DNA from: Diphasiastrum complanatum | Lineage: Eukaryota > Streptophyta > Lycopodiopsida > Lycopodiales > Lycopodiaceae | NCBI GenBank assembly: GCA_029204225.1 | Contig: CM055101.1 | Location: 28,559,475 to 28,623,474 of the forward strand | Length of the DNA stretch: 64,000 bases | Reading direction: 5' to 3' | Shown: positions 1 through 11,989 of the stretch, piece after piece | Layout of the letters: the number at the start of each line of letters is the position of its first letter | Position numbering within the stretch: position 1 is the first letter of the stretch | Notes under the pieces: generated by a model | The model's database searches: none | Told to the model about the DNA's origin: nothing | Seen by the model: the letters and a program-made list of their open reading frames with translations, nothing else | Made by a program: the position numbers and the translations under genes

Positions 1-720
1 TTTAAGTAAAATTAAAATAGGAAAGAGAGAAGCAGTACAAGATTATATTGAACGGGTTAAACACCTCAGATCTGAGTGTGATCCCGATCTAATCAATGAC
101 GATGCTTTGATTATGTGATTTTTAGCAGGTTTACCTAAATGGATTAGACCCGAGCTGAAATGCCATACTGAATATGCTACAATACAAAGTGTTATGGACG
201 ATGCAATTCGTGAGGAGGATGAAGATTCTGATGACGAACCAAATGTTGGAATGTTGCCTTATACGGCAGGGCAAACCACGACAACATCCACCACCATTGC
301 ATCAACAAATATCAATGCTACTGTAGAGAAGATGATCGACGAGTTGGAGAAACTTGGTCAAAAGCAGCAGATGCAATTGAAAAAAATGCAGTCTCAACTC
401 GACGAAAAGCTGAAAGTCTGGGAAGATTCCATGGTAAAGCCAATAAAGAACCTAAAAAGTTGCAAAGAGTTTTTCTAAGTAAAAAAATGTCTGGTATTCA
501 ATTTGTGCGGGCAATCACACTATGAATGAATGTCCAATGTTGAAACAACGAATGACGAATACTATTTGCCATTTGTGTAGCTCTACGAGACATGAAATAA
601 CCTTTTGCTCATGTAATCCTTAGATTATCCAGCAAAGGTATGCTAAGCTTCAGTATCGAGAACCTACTTATTCAAAGGGTCCTGACGGAAAGCCTTTCAA
701 TTTTGCTCTTGGATTTCTAG
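1..720 (+). pseudogene. Tat-like Ty3/gypsy gag remnant
   Basis: Broken gag (capsid plus nucleocapsid) of a Ty3/gypsy element; its 5' end lies outside the window. Seen: a capsid motif YIERVKHLRSEC near 45-80, the phrase NVGMLPYTAGQ near 242-272, and a decayed Cys/His cluster at about 500-620. The same blocks occur in the minus-strand fragment at 11997-12329 and in the Tat-like element at 43.5-44.6 kb, so all three belong to one family. The TGA at 116-118 sits where the 12-kb copy has Trp, so it reads as TGG to TGA decay. A frame change and further stops follow after 470. No function is expected; it is retrotransposon debris. Confidence 0.8.
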
Positions 721-743
721 AATGACTAGCTCTACCAACTCCA

Positions 744-2010
744 ATGGGACAGAGTGCTCCTCCTACTAATCTAATGGAACTAGAACCTTATCATGATAGT
801 GAGCAATGGAACTATAGCAATGATCATGAGAGTGGTTCTTCAGAGCAGTATACTATCTATGATCAGCATGATATGCCAGAGCATTTCAAACGCTATACTT
901 TGGATGATGTTGTGATTATGTTAGCCAGGGCTCATTATGAACCAGAAGAGCAAGTATCAGAAACAAAGGAAGTTCCAATGAATCTTGTTGAACTAGGAGA
1001 GCCAAAGAAAATTGTTCAAGTTGGAGCGCAACTTACTCCTGAACAATTTCAAGCATTAAAGAAGTTATTGATCAAGTACCAAGATTGTTTTGCTTGGACG
1101 TGCAAGGATCCCAAAGGAATTCCTACCTCGTTTATTGAACATACAATATTCTTAATGTCTGATGCAATTCCAAAGGTCACAAAATCTTATCGTTGTAATC
1201 CAAACATTACGGATCTTATAAAAAAAGAGCTACAAAGATGACTTGAAGACGATTTTATTTATGAAATCGAACATACGGAATGGGTTTCACCAATTGTTGT
1301 CATTCTTAAGAAAAATGAAAAAATGAGAATTTGTGTGAATCTCAAATCCTTGAACAATTTGACGCGAAAGGATCATTTCTGTTACCCGTTATTGAAAGCA
1401 TATTGGACCGTCTTGCTAGAGCGGAAGCTTACAATTTTTTGGATGGATTTAGTGGTTACAACCAAGTTAAGATCCCACCTGCGGATCGTCATAAAACAGC
1501 TTTTGCAACATAATGAGAAACTTATGCTTATAAAGTTATGTCTTTTGGACTTTGCAACGCACCTAGTTCATTTCAAAGAGTCAATATGCAGTTTGCCTTC
1601 AAAGGCTACTTGCAAAAATTCTTTGAAATCTACTTGGATGATCTCGAAGTCCATAGTGCCGATACATACCGTTTGGACAATTTGGAAAAAGTATTTGAAT
1701 GTTGTCACAAATACCAAATCTCCTTAAATATCAAGACATGGCATTGCTACAGATTATTCCAAAATTAAAGTCATTGTAGAGTTACCATCGCCAAGAATAA
1801 TTCAAGGAGTCTATGTGTTTATGGGTCATGCAAATTAATATCGGATATTTATTATATTCTTTGCAGATTTAGCAAGAACTATATACAAATTGACTATTGT
1901 ACCAATTTGCACAGCCTTATCAATTGATTGTTGGACAACTATATCGCCGAGGAATGGATGATATTTTGCGATGTGTTTTGCCGCATGAAGTTGTTGGATC
2001 TTCAACATCC
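744..2010 (+). pseudogene. Tat-like gypsy pol remnant (RT, linker, start of integrase)
   Basis: Continues the gag remnant. 744-1241 is the linker and start of reverse transcriptase (KKLLIKYQDCFAW). 1320-1680 carries RT blocks in shifting frames: MRICVNLKSLN, AEAYNFLDGFSGYNQVK, FGLCNAPSSFQ and the catalytic region EIYLDDLEVHS. 1760-1880 matches the RT/RNase H connection, and 1897-2010 is the integrase N-terminal block (QPYQLIVGQLYRRGMDDILR), closely matching the minus-strand copy near 39.4 kb. RNase H is missing between about 1885 and 1897, and the integrase core is lost after about 2010. At least three frameshifts are present. It cannot encode a working polyprotein. Confidence 0.8.
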
Positions 2011-2199
2011 ACACCGACTATGGCTCCAACTAGATCGAGTTATGGCTTCTCCCAACTAACCCTCACTAAGGCTATTTCCAACTAGCATGGATATGGATGC
2101 AAGAAATATAGTCATGAGCATGGTGAGTATTCCTGAGGGTAAGATCCGCTCTTCTCTCGTTTCTCTACTTAGAAACTGACTCAATTGCCGGCTTAACTA

Positions 2200-2722
2200 A
2201 CTCAAATGACAGCTTAACCTAAAATCCAACTTCACAAAGGCTTAACCTACTTGTGAAAGGCCCAACAATAAAATAAAACTAATTAACTTGTTTATAGAAA
2301 TTATAATACACAATGTAACAATTATAAATCGTCACAGAGGAGAACTCTCAATGAAAGAAGTATAAAGCTCTATTATGCAAATGAGGTTCTTCTGGCAAAA
2401 TGGACTCTTCCATTCCTATATATACTTGGAGTGGTGGTCACTTACAAAAAGGCACTATGGGACAAATAGACCACATAGGCCTAACTTAATTAAATTGGTA
2501 CCATGGGACAAACCCCCAATGGACCATAAACAACTGAAATCACTTAAGTTGAACTTATTCAGACTAGTTTAAGTTTCAATCTTCTAGACTTAGGCTTAGA
2601 ACTAAACAACTTAAAGCCGTTACAACATGGCATCAAGGCCTAACTTGACTGATCCAGTTCTAGGCTTAAGTCTGTATCCTTTTCAAAATGGCTCGAATAT
2701 ATCCTTAGAATATCAGCCTACA
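2200..2722 (-). repeat. probable 3' LTR of a minus-strand retroelement (outer end not found)
   Basis: On the minus strand a purine tract GACGGAGGGGATAA (2736-2723) is followed directly by TGTAGGCTGATATTC, the arrangement expected at the start of a 3' LTR. A TATA-like stretch lies at 2417-2425. The distal end and a second copy were not found, so only the inner border (2722) is well supported. The 2200 coordinate is arbitrary. Confidence 0.4.
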
Positions 2723-3287
2723 TTATCCCCTCCGTCAAAACATTGGCGGTCCCACGCCAATTGTCGCTACATGTTGTCTTGTCTGGTCTTCCCGCAGCTC
2801 TACATTGATGGCGACCCAGATTTGATGAGCTTCTCTGCCAGTCGAATTTTGCCCATGGTTGTGACCGATAGTAATCAAGCATGTTTTGTAGAAATCCGTA
2901 CATGTACCAAGATTCAACCATGTCAACGTGAAGTTCGTTGGTGATCGTCGTCCGATAGTAAAGCCTTGCCACGTTGATGCAATCCATGGGTATGCTTAGG
3001 AGCTTATTTTGGATCCAAAACTATTGGCGATAGATCTCTATCCCAGAAACAATTTAAGGTAGAAAGGAATAATATTAGGCTGCAATGATCTGCAAAGTAC
3101 CTAACATGGCGGTCCGGATTTGTATAATGTCTCCAGTAGAAATAGTTGCAATTGGCTACAAAATCGGCCATTGGATCATCGGTCTCAACTTCTTTAGGTA
3201 GAATTGGCCAATATATTTTATTAGGATCCCTTTATGGTGTAAATACTTCTTTGTGCCTTATGGAATAATATGTTGGATTGACACGCA
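2723..3287 (-). pseudogene. degenerate retroelement ORF, 3' part (extra ORF of a Tat-like element?)
   Basis: The minus strand reads blocks such as RDPNKIYWPILPKEVE, DDPMADFVANCNYFYWRHY and NVARLYYRTTITNEL, with several stops. The coding continues on the far side of the chromovirus (10420-10527). The C-terminal part resembles the end of the additional ORF of the Tat-like element at about 27.7 kb (VARVYYRAAF), and it ends at a purine tract and probable LTR. I infer it is the 3' extra ORF of a related Tat-like element. I do not recognise a defined domain, and gag of another family is possible. The chromovirus inserted into it, creating the TSD TGTAA at 3288-3292. Confidence 0.4.
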
Positions 3288-3292
3288 TGTAA

Positions 3293-3818
3293 TTTTACGT
3301 ACCCATAAGGGTACGCAACGAGAAACTTGAGGTGACGGTCTCAGTTATGGGACGGAACGTTGATATGAAGCTATAGGTCTTTTAGGTGCCATGTGTCAAT
3401 GTCTCATTGGCACGCGGTGACTCGTTGTTATGGACCCGCGTCAGTGTGCACAACTGCTGCGTGTCGTTAGTCATGCGTGACTCCTATGGAGGGAGATGAC
3501 TCACCTGGACTATGTATATAGAGGTGCATCTCCATGAGCTGGTTATTCATTCTCTCATGGAGAATGAAGAGCTCTTATACTGGTGGTCAGGTCAGGACAA
3601 GTATCTAGGCCTCAAGATGTAGGTAGGTGAGGGTCGGGGGTAAGGCATGGTGGTATGGGACACCATGGCTTACTTGAGATCCAAGCTTGCTTGATGGTGG
3701 TCTGTAGCTCCAGTGCATGGGGGTGAGGTGGCAGTTCCTCTAAGGTTGGGTGGTAATGTAGCGTTCGTCACTTGTTTGTGCTTTAGCAATGACTGGCATG
3801 ATGATGGGGATTCTAACA
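3293..3818 (+). repeat. chromovirus 5' LTR
   Basis: 526 bp. It matches 9906-10414 from TTACGTACCCATAAGGGTAC through ATTCTAACA. The canonical first TG is decayed in both copies (TT here, TA in the 3' copy); the end is CA. A TATA box TATGTATATAG lies at 3511-3521. The inverted pair GTACCC/GGGTAC lies near the left edge. Borders are fixed by the TSD TGTAA. Confidence 0.92.
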
Positions 3819-3820
3819 GT

Positions 3821-3832
3821 TGGTATCAGAGC
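3821..3832 (+). promoter_or_regulatory. primer-binding site (initiator Met tRNA)
   Basis: TGGTATCAGAGC, complementary to the 3' end of initiator tRNA-Met, lies two bases after the 5' LTR. This is the standard plant LTR-retrotransposon primer site. Confidence 0.9.
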
Positions 3833-3833
3833 C

Positions 3834-5398
3834 ACCAATCATTGTGAATAAGGTGCAATCGCTCTAACTTATGTTATTGGTTGGTTTGAGCTTTTAGCTG
3901 ATGTTTTTGAAGGCTTAGTTGATTTCGTTGAATCGATCTAAACAACTTTGCTTTTTGGTTCGTCTCAATCTGAGGTCGTTTTGATTGAAAACGAACCACC
4001 TTTGCTAGCTACCATGGTAGTAGTCGGTTTCTTTTGAATGTTTTACGGTTTTTAAAACTTCAAAAACCGATTTTATTTCTGGCCTTATTTTGATTTTTGG
4101 AAGTCGAAAATTTTTTGCATTCAAAGTTTTTCTTTGATACAAAAAATTTTTACTAAATAAATAAATAAATTTCGTGGGCACCCGCGCGTCCGCGTGGATC
4201 TGCGTGCCTGCATGTTGGTTTTCCGTACTAGTGTCAGAAAATCCTGTGCTATTTTTTTTGGTAGCCGCTGTGGTCTACAGGACTCCCACAAATCAGCATA
4301 CTGGAGGAACTTCATTTATCCATAATAATTACTATTCACAGTATTCTTAACTCTTGGTTGTATTGAATTTTTGTACCTTGGAAGTACACTACACCTGGAT
4401 ATGTTGAGGAAATTTCCATAGCTAATACAGTTTTCTCAACATAGGTTGCAAAGCTACCAAAAAAAAAAAGGCTTTGGTTTATCAATGTAAATCATAGGTT
4501 TAAGGCCTTGTTTAGTCAACGTCAATTTGAAATTTCAAGCTTTCTTTGTTGAATATGATTGAAAGGTGTTTGTACTTGTAAAGTACATGGTAAACTTTGA
4601 AACTTTGTTTCAAAGCTTTTATTGTTTAACTTTTAATCTAAAAGTTATTCTAGTTTACAAAGTTTTTATAATAAGTTATAAAACTTAGTCTCAAAGTTTG
4701 TAAATAAAAGCTTTTGTAAACTTTAATTACTTCAACAAAATTTTGAAGAAAGGGGAGGGGAAATAAAACAAAAGTACACAGTTGTACTTGCAGGCTGTAC
4801 CTGTTGCAGGTACAGACCTGTGTACCCTTTTTCTTGTTTTTCTTGGGCTTAATCCTCCTCTTTGTAATCTTCCACCTACACACCAAGAAAAATTGGCAAA
4901 TCCTACATCCTTTTCACTTTTGGAGAGGAAATTTGATGTTTTTTCCTCCACCTCCTCCTCATGAATGTACAGTTGTACCTGCACCTTCTCCTTTGCCTAA
5001 GGACAAGCCTTAGAGGAGATTTAGGTGTATCTTTAGGCCATAAGTCCATGAGGTCAAGGCGGTGACCCAAAAGTTGGGTGGGGATGTGACCCAAGTGATC
5101 CTTGGGTGAGGTGGCATAAAGAGGGTGGTGGCCATGTGAGTTGAGGGTAGGTGGACCCCAAAAGGGGATGCCACTTGTTTTAGCTGCCCATGTGCTTGCT
5201 AGGTGGCGACCATAAGGCCCGCCACCCGGCAAGGCTTTTTTAAGAAGGAAAAGAAGTGAGATGGGGGGTATAGGCTCCATTTCCATCATTGAGGTGCTTA
5301 TTGTGGCTTAGTCTCCTTGAGTAGTAGTCTCAAGTTCTCTAAGTCCTTTTGTTGCGAAGCCCTTGCAGTTTTTTCTTTGCCTTCTTCCTTAGTGCGCC
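3834..5398 (+). other. chromovirus untranslated leader
   Basis: About 1.57 kb between PBS and gag. It is AT-rich with short homopolymers; I see no coding capacity or structured repeat that I would defend. The ORFs found here have no recognisable domain. Confidence 0.6.
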
Positions 5399-6430
5399 AT
5401 GGACCCTGTTATGCCCTCGGGTGAAGGACCATCTTCACCACCTCCTCCTCCTGATGTAGACACTAACTAGCTTGTTCAGGCCCTAAATATGCTGCAAAAT
5501 CAAATTTTAGAAATGTAGGCCAAGCATGCCGTAGCCGAGCAAGAGTGGCATTCTTCGACGCAGTCGCGGTCCGTTGGCGTATATCCAATGTTTAATCTGG
5601 AATTCTTTTCGGGTGAAAAGAAAGATCGGCTTCCCGATGTGGTATTGTCATGGCTAGATCGATGGAATAGTCATTTTTCCATGCATGATGCATCTGATAG
5701 TACGAAAATCGCTTTTGCTCTCATGTTTTTACGCGGAAAGGCGTTTACATGGTGGTAGGATCTAAAGGAGAGGACTACTGCCCCTTCTACATGGGACGCC
5801 TTTCAAAAAGCCTTTAAAACAGAATTTCTTCCGGTGTTGGATGATTTTGAGCATTGGCGGCGTTTTGCCACCATGTAGATGGGTACTAGGCCGTTAGATG
5901 CCTATATCCAGAAATTCCAAGAAAATTTGTCTCGATTCGCCTCGCGAATCGATCCTATCCTGTTAAAGTTACATGGAGCTTCCAAAGAAATTTCAGATAG
6001 AAGTGCGGCATAACCAACCGTAGACAATCGAAGATGCGGTTCGCTTTACAAAAATCTTCAATGACGTCCATTTTGCCTCTCGCAAGGAGCAGGCTTTGTC
6101 GAAGGCTGAATAGAAAGAAAAGAAATTTTGCATGAAGCAGGGCAGAGACAAAATGGCGGACACCAGTTCCCAAGGTGGAAAAAAGCACGCCAAATTGGAG
6201 CGTGCTGACTACGACAAGGCGAGAACCTGTGGGTTGTGCTTTTTCTGCATGGAGAAGGGGCATCTTTCAAAAGATTGCCCAAAGAAAAAGCAAAAGAAAT
6301 CTGGCGGGCAACCTAAATCTTTTAAAGCGCCAGGTAATTTTAGTATTTCTTTTGTTGATTTATCCTTTAAGGATGACACTACTTGCAAGAGTTGTTGTTT
6401 TACTATTTTTGGCCCCATGATCTCATTCGT
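5399..6430 (+). pseudogene. chromovirus gag
   Basis: Gag starts at the ATG at 5399 (MDPVMPSGEG). The capsid region includes FFSGEKKDRLPDVV and FLRGKAFTWW; the zinc knuckle CFFCMEKGHLSKDC is near 6242-6283. In-frame stops lie at 5468, 5516, 5756, 5876, 6021 and 6111, all TAG, mostly at positions where Gln (CAG) is expected. A frameshift lies at about 5960. Gag would form the virus-like particle and the knuckle would bind RNA, but this copy is dead. Confidence 0.85.
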
Positions 6431-9400
6431 ATGAATGGAATTGTGGGACGCCAAGCTATGACTGTTCTGTTTGATGATGGTTCCACACATAACTTCATAA
6501 ATGCTAAACTGGTGCAGAAGCTCAGGGCGGCTACCGCGCCAAGTAATCACTTGTACGTGGTGAAAATGGCGTCGGGGGAAGATCGACAAGCTTGGGGTCA
6601 GCTTGTTCCTCAGTTGTCGCTTCAAATGTTGAACTGCTAGATTTTCATATTATGAACTTGGATAGCGTAGACATAGTCTTAGGAAAATAATGGTTTTATT
6701 CTAAAAACGAGTCTTTAAGAAAAGATTATAGTATTTCTTTTTTGCATAAAGGCTCGTTGGTTGAGCTAAAAGGCGATGTAAATAGGCCTTTTGATCCTTT
6801 GGTTTCTGCTTTAGAAGTTGTAGAATATTTGAAAGATTCTGGTGATAAAGTTTATCTTTGTTTTTTGAAAGATGAAATTTATGTGGATGACCATGCAATC
6901 CAGAGTCTAAATATTGATTTATCGCATTTGCCTTTGAATGTGGCTATAAATAATCCCTTAAGTGTTAACTCACCTGAAGGAATTATATCTAACAAACTTA
7001 GGCAAGAATATAGCGATGTTTTTCCTTATAAACTCCTTGATGGCCTACCTCCCCAAAGGAGTGTTGACCATCAGATAGAGTTGCTTCCTGGAAGCCAACA
7101 TGTATCTCTTTTTTCATACAGGGTAAGCATCAAGGAAGAGGATGAAATTTCTAAGCAATTACAAGAACTCCTTAGGATGGGCCACATACGGCCTAGTAAG
7201 TCCCCTTGGGGAGCACCAATCCTTTTAGTTAGTAAAAAGGATGGCAGCACACGTTTGTGTGGTGACTTTAAAAAGTTAAATGACTTAACCATCAAGAACA
7301 TATATCCCTTACCTAGGATGGATGATCTTATGGATCGTCTGAATGGGGCTAAGTATTTCTCCAAGATTGATCTTAGATCAGGATACCATTAGATAAGGAT
7401 TAGGAACGAAGATGTTCCTAAGACTGGATTTCGATCCGGATATGGCCATTATGAGTTTTTAGTGTTACCTTTTGGACTCACGAATGCACCTGCCACTTTC
7501 CAGCAGATGATGAGCGATATTCTTCGTCCATATCTAGGAGAGTTTGTGGTGGTGTATTTGGACGACATATTAATTTATAGTCGGCCCCTTGAGGAGCATG
7601 AAGAGCATCTTTGTATTGTCTTAGATCTTCTAAGGCAAGAAAATGAGTCAAAGTGTGAGTTCTTTTAAACTAAACTCAAATACCTGGGCCATGTCATATC
7701 GGATAAAGGTCTTGAAATCAATTATGACAAAGTCTGAAAGGTGCGAAAATGGTCGAGACCTTTGACAATTCGTGATGTGAAACTCTTTTTGGGCTTCACA
7801 GGATCCTTTCACAAGTTCATTTTGGACTATGCCTTAATAGCATTGCCCTTGACGAACGTTCTTAAGGGGGTGAAGAAAAAATGTAGCCGTAGAAAAAGTC
7901 CATTGATAACGTGGATGGATGAAATGAATGAGAGTTTTGAGACTCTCAAGTGCTGTGTTTCTACGGCTCCAATTTTGCAAGTTGTCAATCCTAACTAGCC
8001 CTTTGTGGTTGATACGGATGCTAGCAACTTTGCTGTTGGAGCGGTCCTTTATCAGGATGGTAGACCAGTTGCTTTTGAAAGCAAGAAGCTGGATCCTACT
8101 CAAACTAGGTATTCTACTTATGAGAAGGAGCTTTTTGTAGTCATTCACACGTTAAAAATCTGGAGGCATTATCTTTATGGTGCCAGATTTACGATAATGA
8201 CTGATCACCAATCTCTTAAGCATATATGTGATGTGAAGGACCTTTGTGGCCGTAAGGCTAGATGGTCGGAACTCATTCAGGTTTGTCTTCAGCATTAAGT
8301 ATCGTAAAGGTACGTCGAACTGTGTTGCCGATGCCTTGAGCCAGATTGGAGAGATTAATCAGTTATGCTTTGCTAAGATCCAATCTGATTTGTATCTTTC
8401 ACTACGGGATCTTTGTCGAACTTATAGGTTTTTTGGTCGCATCTGGCTAGATGTCCTGACAGGAAATTCTAGATCTAGTGATGACCTTGGGATGCAGGAT
8501 CCCAAGCAATCCCGTAATGATAAGTTACTTGAAGTCTATTCCATAAGGAATGGCCTGCTTTTCCAAAAGGGGAAGGTTTGTGTGCCGGATAGGGAAGACT
8601 TGCGAGGCCAAATCCTGTAGCAATGTCATGACAACCCTTATGCAGGTCACCCAGGCATATAGAGGACACTTGACCTTGTTAGGCAGAATTTCTTCTAGCC
8701 TAAGATGAAAGGTCATGTGGAAGCATATGTTCAAAGTTGTGAACAAGGCCAACAAAACAAAGCGGAAAGACTCAAAGTTGCGGGTCTTTTACATCCCTTG
8801 GAAATTTCCAATAAGAAATGGGAAAGTATTTCAATGGATTTTGTGGTTGGACTCCCTAAAACCCGGAGTGATCACGATGTCATTTGGTTGGTGGTTGACA
8901 GGCTAAACAAGATGGTGCAGTTTATACCAACTAAATTAACTGTCAAGGCATCTGAACTAGGACAGCGTTTTGTTGAAAAGTTGTTCAGATTGTATGGTTT
9001 GCCGAATGATATTGTTAGTGATCGTGACTCCAAGTTCACTGGCAAGTTTTGGCAAGCAGTTTTTGAAAAACTTGAAACAACCCTTAATCTTAGTTCTTCA
9101 GATCACCCAGAATCTGATGGGCAAACAGAACAAGTCAACCAAACATTGGAGGATATGCTTAGAGCATATATTTCTAACCGACAGTCTGACTGGAAAAAGT
9201 ATCTCCCTTTGGTTGAGTTCGCGCACAATAATGCTAGGTATTCTACCACTGGATTTAGTCCTTTTATGCTGATTTATGGCTTTCAGTCACGTTCTCTAGT
9301 TTCGGTCGGTTTCAAAGGTCTCAAGGTGCAAGCTGCAGTAGATTTCCTACAAGATATGCAAGAAATGTCGCTAGTGGCCAAGGAAAGCATGAAAACCACT

Positions 9401-9640
9401 CAGGATAGAGCTTAGTTTTATGCTAACCGCGGTCGTTCACCTCGAGATATTGAGGTCGGAACCTGGGTGTATCCTAAAATCCCTAAGGATTCGAAGGTAC
9501 TCCGGACGAGAAAATGCCATAAGCTATCTCCTTGATATAGCGGACCTTATAAGGTTGTAAAGAAAATCAACCCGGTTGCGTATAAGCTAGATCTTCCGAT
9601 TGGGGTTGGGGTTCATCATGTTTTCCATGTAAGTCGTTTA
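6431..9640 (+). pseudogene. chromovirus pol: protease, RT, RNase H, integrase
   Basis: Domain order is that of Ty3/gypsy. Protease: LFDDGSTHNFI near 6465, where the usual D-S/T-G reads [20 protein letters not shown] near 7255, [11 protein letters not shown] ending 7389, and an intact YLDD near 7556. RNase H: VVDTDASNFAVGAVLYQDG near 8005. Integrase: HHCC region around 8620-8760, then ISMDFVVGLP, IVSDRDSKF and HPESDGQTEQ (8830-9125), so the D,D,E residues are visible. Stops lie at 6688, 7390, 7666, 7735, 7996, 8618, 8660, 8696, 9413, 9533 and 9677, plus a frameshift near 8285. The catalytic residues that survive show decay by point mutation rather than by deletion. Confidence 0.9.
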
Positions 9641-9689
9641 AAAGAACGACTTAGTAGGAAGGATTCCCTAATTCCATAAGGTGAACTAG

Positions 9690-9883
9690 TTGAGCTCGAG
9701 AATCTGTCTACCTTTGTGCCTAATGTACCTGAAAACGTTGTTGACGTTTGTCGTCACCAATTGAGAAACCGTTTGGTTTCTGAATTTCTTGTACATTGGA
9801 AAGGTGAGACAGATGATGAGGACACTTGGGAGAGAGAGGACTATTTAAGACTGAACTTCCTTGGCTTTCTCCCATTAGGATGA
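9690..9883 (+). pseudogene. chromodomain at integrase C-terminus
   Basis: The frame ending at TGA 9881-9883 reads VVDVCRHQLRNRLVSEFLV then HWKGETDDEDTWERED, the aromatic/acidic pattern of a chromodomain (W-K-G, then E/D-x-T-W-E). In chromoviruses this domain tethers integrase to chromatin marks. It is fused in the pol frame after the GPY/F-like block near 9540 and lies directly upstream of the polypurine tract. This assigns the element to the chromovirus branch. Confidence 0.88.
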
Positions 9884-9888
9884 GACTC

Positions 9889-9905
9889 TTAAAGGGGGGG
9901 AGGGA
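9889..9905 (+). promoter_or_regulatory. polypurine tract
   Basis: An AAAGGGGGGGAGGGATA-type purine run sits immediately before the 3' LTR and six bases after the pol stop. It is the plus-strand primer of reverse transcription. Confidence 0.85.
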
Positions 9906-10414
9906 TATTACGTACCCATAAGGGTACACAACAGGAAACTTGAGGTGACGGTCTCAGTTCTGGGATGAAACGCTGATCTGGAGCTATAGGTCTTTTGGGT
10001 GCCACATGTCAATGTCTCATTGGCACGCGGTGACTCGTTGTTATGGACCCGCATCAACGTGCACAACTGTCGCGTGTCGTTAGTCATGCGTGACTCCTAT
10101 GGAGGGAGATGACCCACGTGGACTATGTATATAGAGGTGGATCTCCATGAGCTGGGTATTCATTCTATCCTGGAGAATGAAGAGGTCTTCCACTAGTGGT
10201 CAGGTCAGGACGAGTATCTAGGCCTCAAGATGTAGGTAGGTGAGGGTCGAGGGTAAGGCATGGTGGTATGGGACACCATGGCGTACTTGAGATCCGATCT
10301 TGCTTGATGGTGGTTTGTAGCTCCAGTGCACGAGGGTGAGGTGGCAGTACCTCTAAGGTTGGGTGGTAATGTTTGTGCTTTAGCAATGACCAGCATGACA
10401 TGGGAATTCTAACA
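9906..10414 (+). repeat. chromovirus 3' LTR
   Basis: 509 bp, the direct copy of 3293-3818. It lacks a block of about 15 bases present in the 5' LTR near 3760-3775. It ends ATTCTAACA and is followed by the TSD TGTAA (10415-10419). Confidence 0.92.
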
Positions 10415-10419
10415 TGTAA

Positions 10420-10527
10420 GTTGGTGCCGCAATATATCTCTCGAAAGCACGCGCATTTTCCAACATCATAGCACGTCCCCACTGAGGTTGCGGCATACAA
10501 GCATCAAAGGAAGGTCCATTAACAAAG
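10420..10527 (-). pseudogene. other half of the ORF interrupted by the chromovirus
   Basis: The minus strand reads ENARAFREIYCGTNL-like blocks in shifting frames up to the insertion point. It joins the 2723-3287 segment once the chromovirus and one TSD copy are removed. It stops resembling anything at about 10528, probably a further junction. Confidence 0.4.
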
Positions 10528-11171
10528 ATGGTATGGATCTATTTTTGTAAGTGTTTGAAGACTCAAGTAAGGTCAAAAGAACAACAAGCAAGTGTTTTTC
10601 AAGTTTACTTTACTTCTTCTATCTCATGTTTGAGCAATTTCATGTGGATGTGGATGTGTGCAAATTCTCAAGATATGGTAAAACTAGCTACATTGTCTTG
10701 CAATATCTTATTGTTGGAGTTGTACTAGCATTCTTGGATGGTTTTGTTGATGAAAATGAAGCTATTGGAGGTTCATTATGCCACTCATATATGGCCAATT
10801 CATCAAGTGTTGATGATATATTGTAGCAAGATGGCAATGGAGGCTCATTCATGGAGTTTTATGGTGGAGACATAACAAGAAAGGACAAAGTTGAGGAGAC
10901 AAGCAAGCAAATGGTCATTACTCACATTTATTGTTTGGTTGCTATAATTTTTCAGAGAGTTCAAAGTTTGAAACATGAAGAAATCATTTCATTCACATTC
11001 TATTTAGTTCTTCAAGTTCTAGTTATATCTTGATCTGTGAAATGGATGTAAGAAATAGTGAAGCATCCAATTTGGACACTATTCTCTGTATCAATTATGA
11101 AAACCTTTAGAACATTAGAAAGGAGGTCTATACTTAGGATGTAAATCATTCTAAAGTTGGATCGAAGTTCT
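10528..11171 (+). other. unassigned AT-rich sequence
   Basis: Short open frames of 60-90 codons occur, but none shows a domain I recognise. It lies just upstream of the end of a copia element and may be its degraded body or an older insertion. Confidence 0.3.
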
Positions 11172-11208
11172 ACGGTCAAAACTATGCTAAAGCTAGTTGA
11201 AGAGGGAG
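11172..11208 (+). pseudogene. 3' tail of a copia pol with polypurine tract
   Basis: GGTCAAAACTATGCTAAAG followed by CTAGTTGAAGAGGGAG matches the last codons and polypurine tract of copia-2 on the opposite strand near 32.77-32.80 kb. The next bases open an LTR. Confidence 0.6.
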
Positions 11209-11918
<710 letters not shown>

Positions 11919-11989
11919 TTGGCAAGATTGTATGTTGTGTTGACTTTCTAACCAAATATCAAAGGACACATTTTGGTCCTAATGATCTG

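Larger units (their letters stand above)
3293..10414 (+). mobile_element. complete but inactivated chromovirus (Ty3/gypsy with chromodomain)
   Basis: Full-length 7.1-kb element: 5' LTR, PBS, long leader, gag, pol (protease, RT, RNase H, integrase), chromodomain, polypurine tract, 3' LTR. The 5-bp target duplication TGTAA lies at 3288-3292 and 10415-10419. The two LTRs differ at numerous sites plus a roughly 15-bp gap, so the insertion is not recent. The gag-pol frame is riddled with stops that are almost all C-to-T or G-to-A changes. The element lies inside an older minus-strand retroelement ORF. Confidence 0.93.

Noticed and set aside
4727-5289. Overlapping frames on both strands in the chromovirus leader
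   Set aside because: No domain, mutually overlapping, low-complexity Phe/Pro content.
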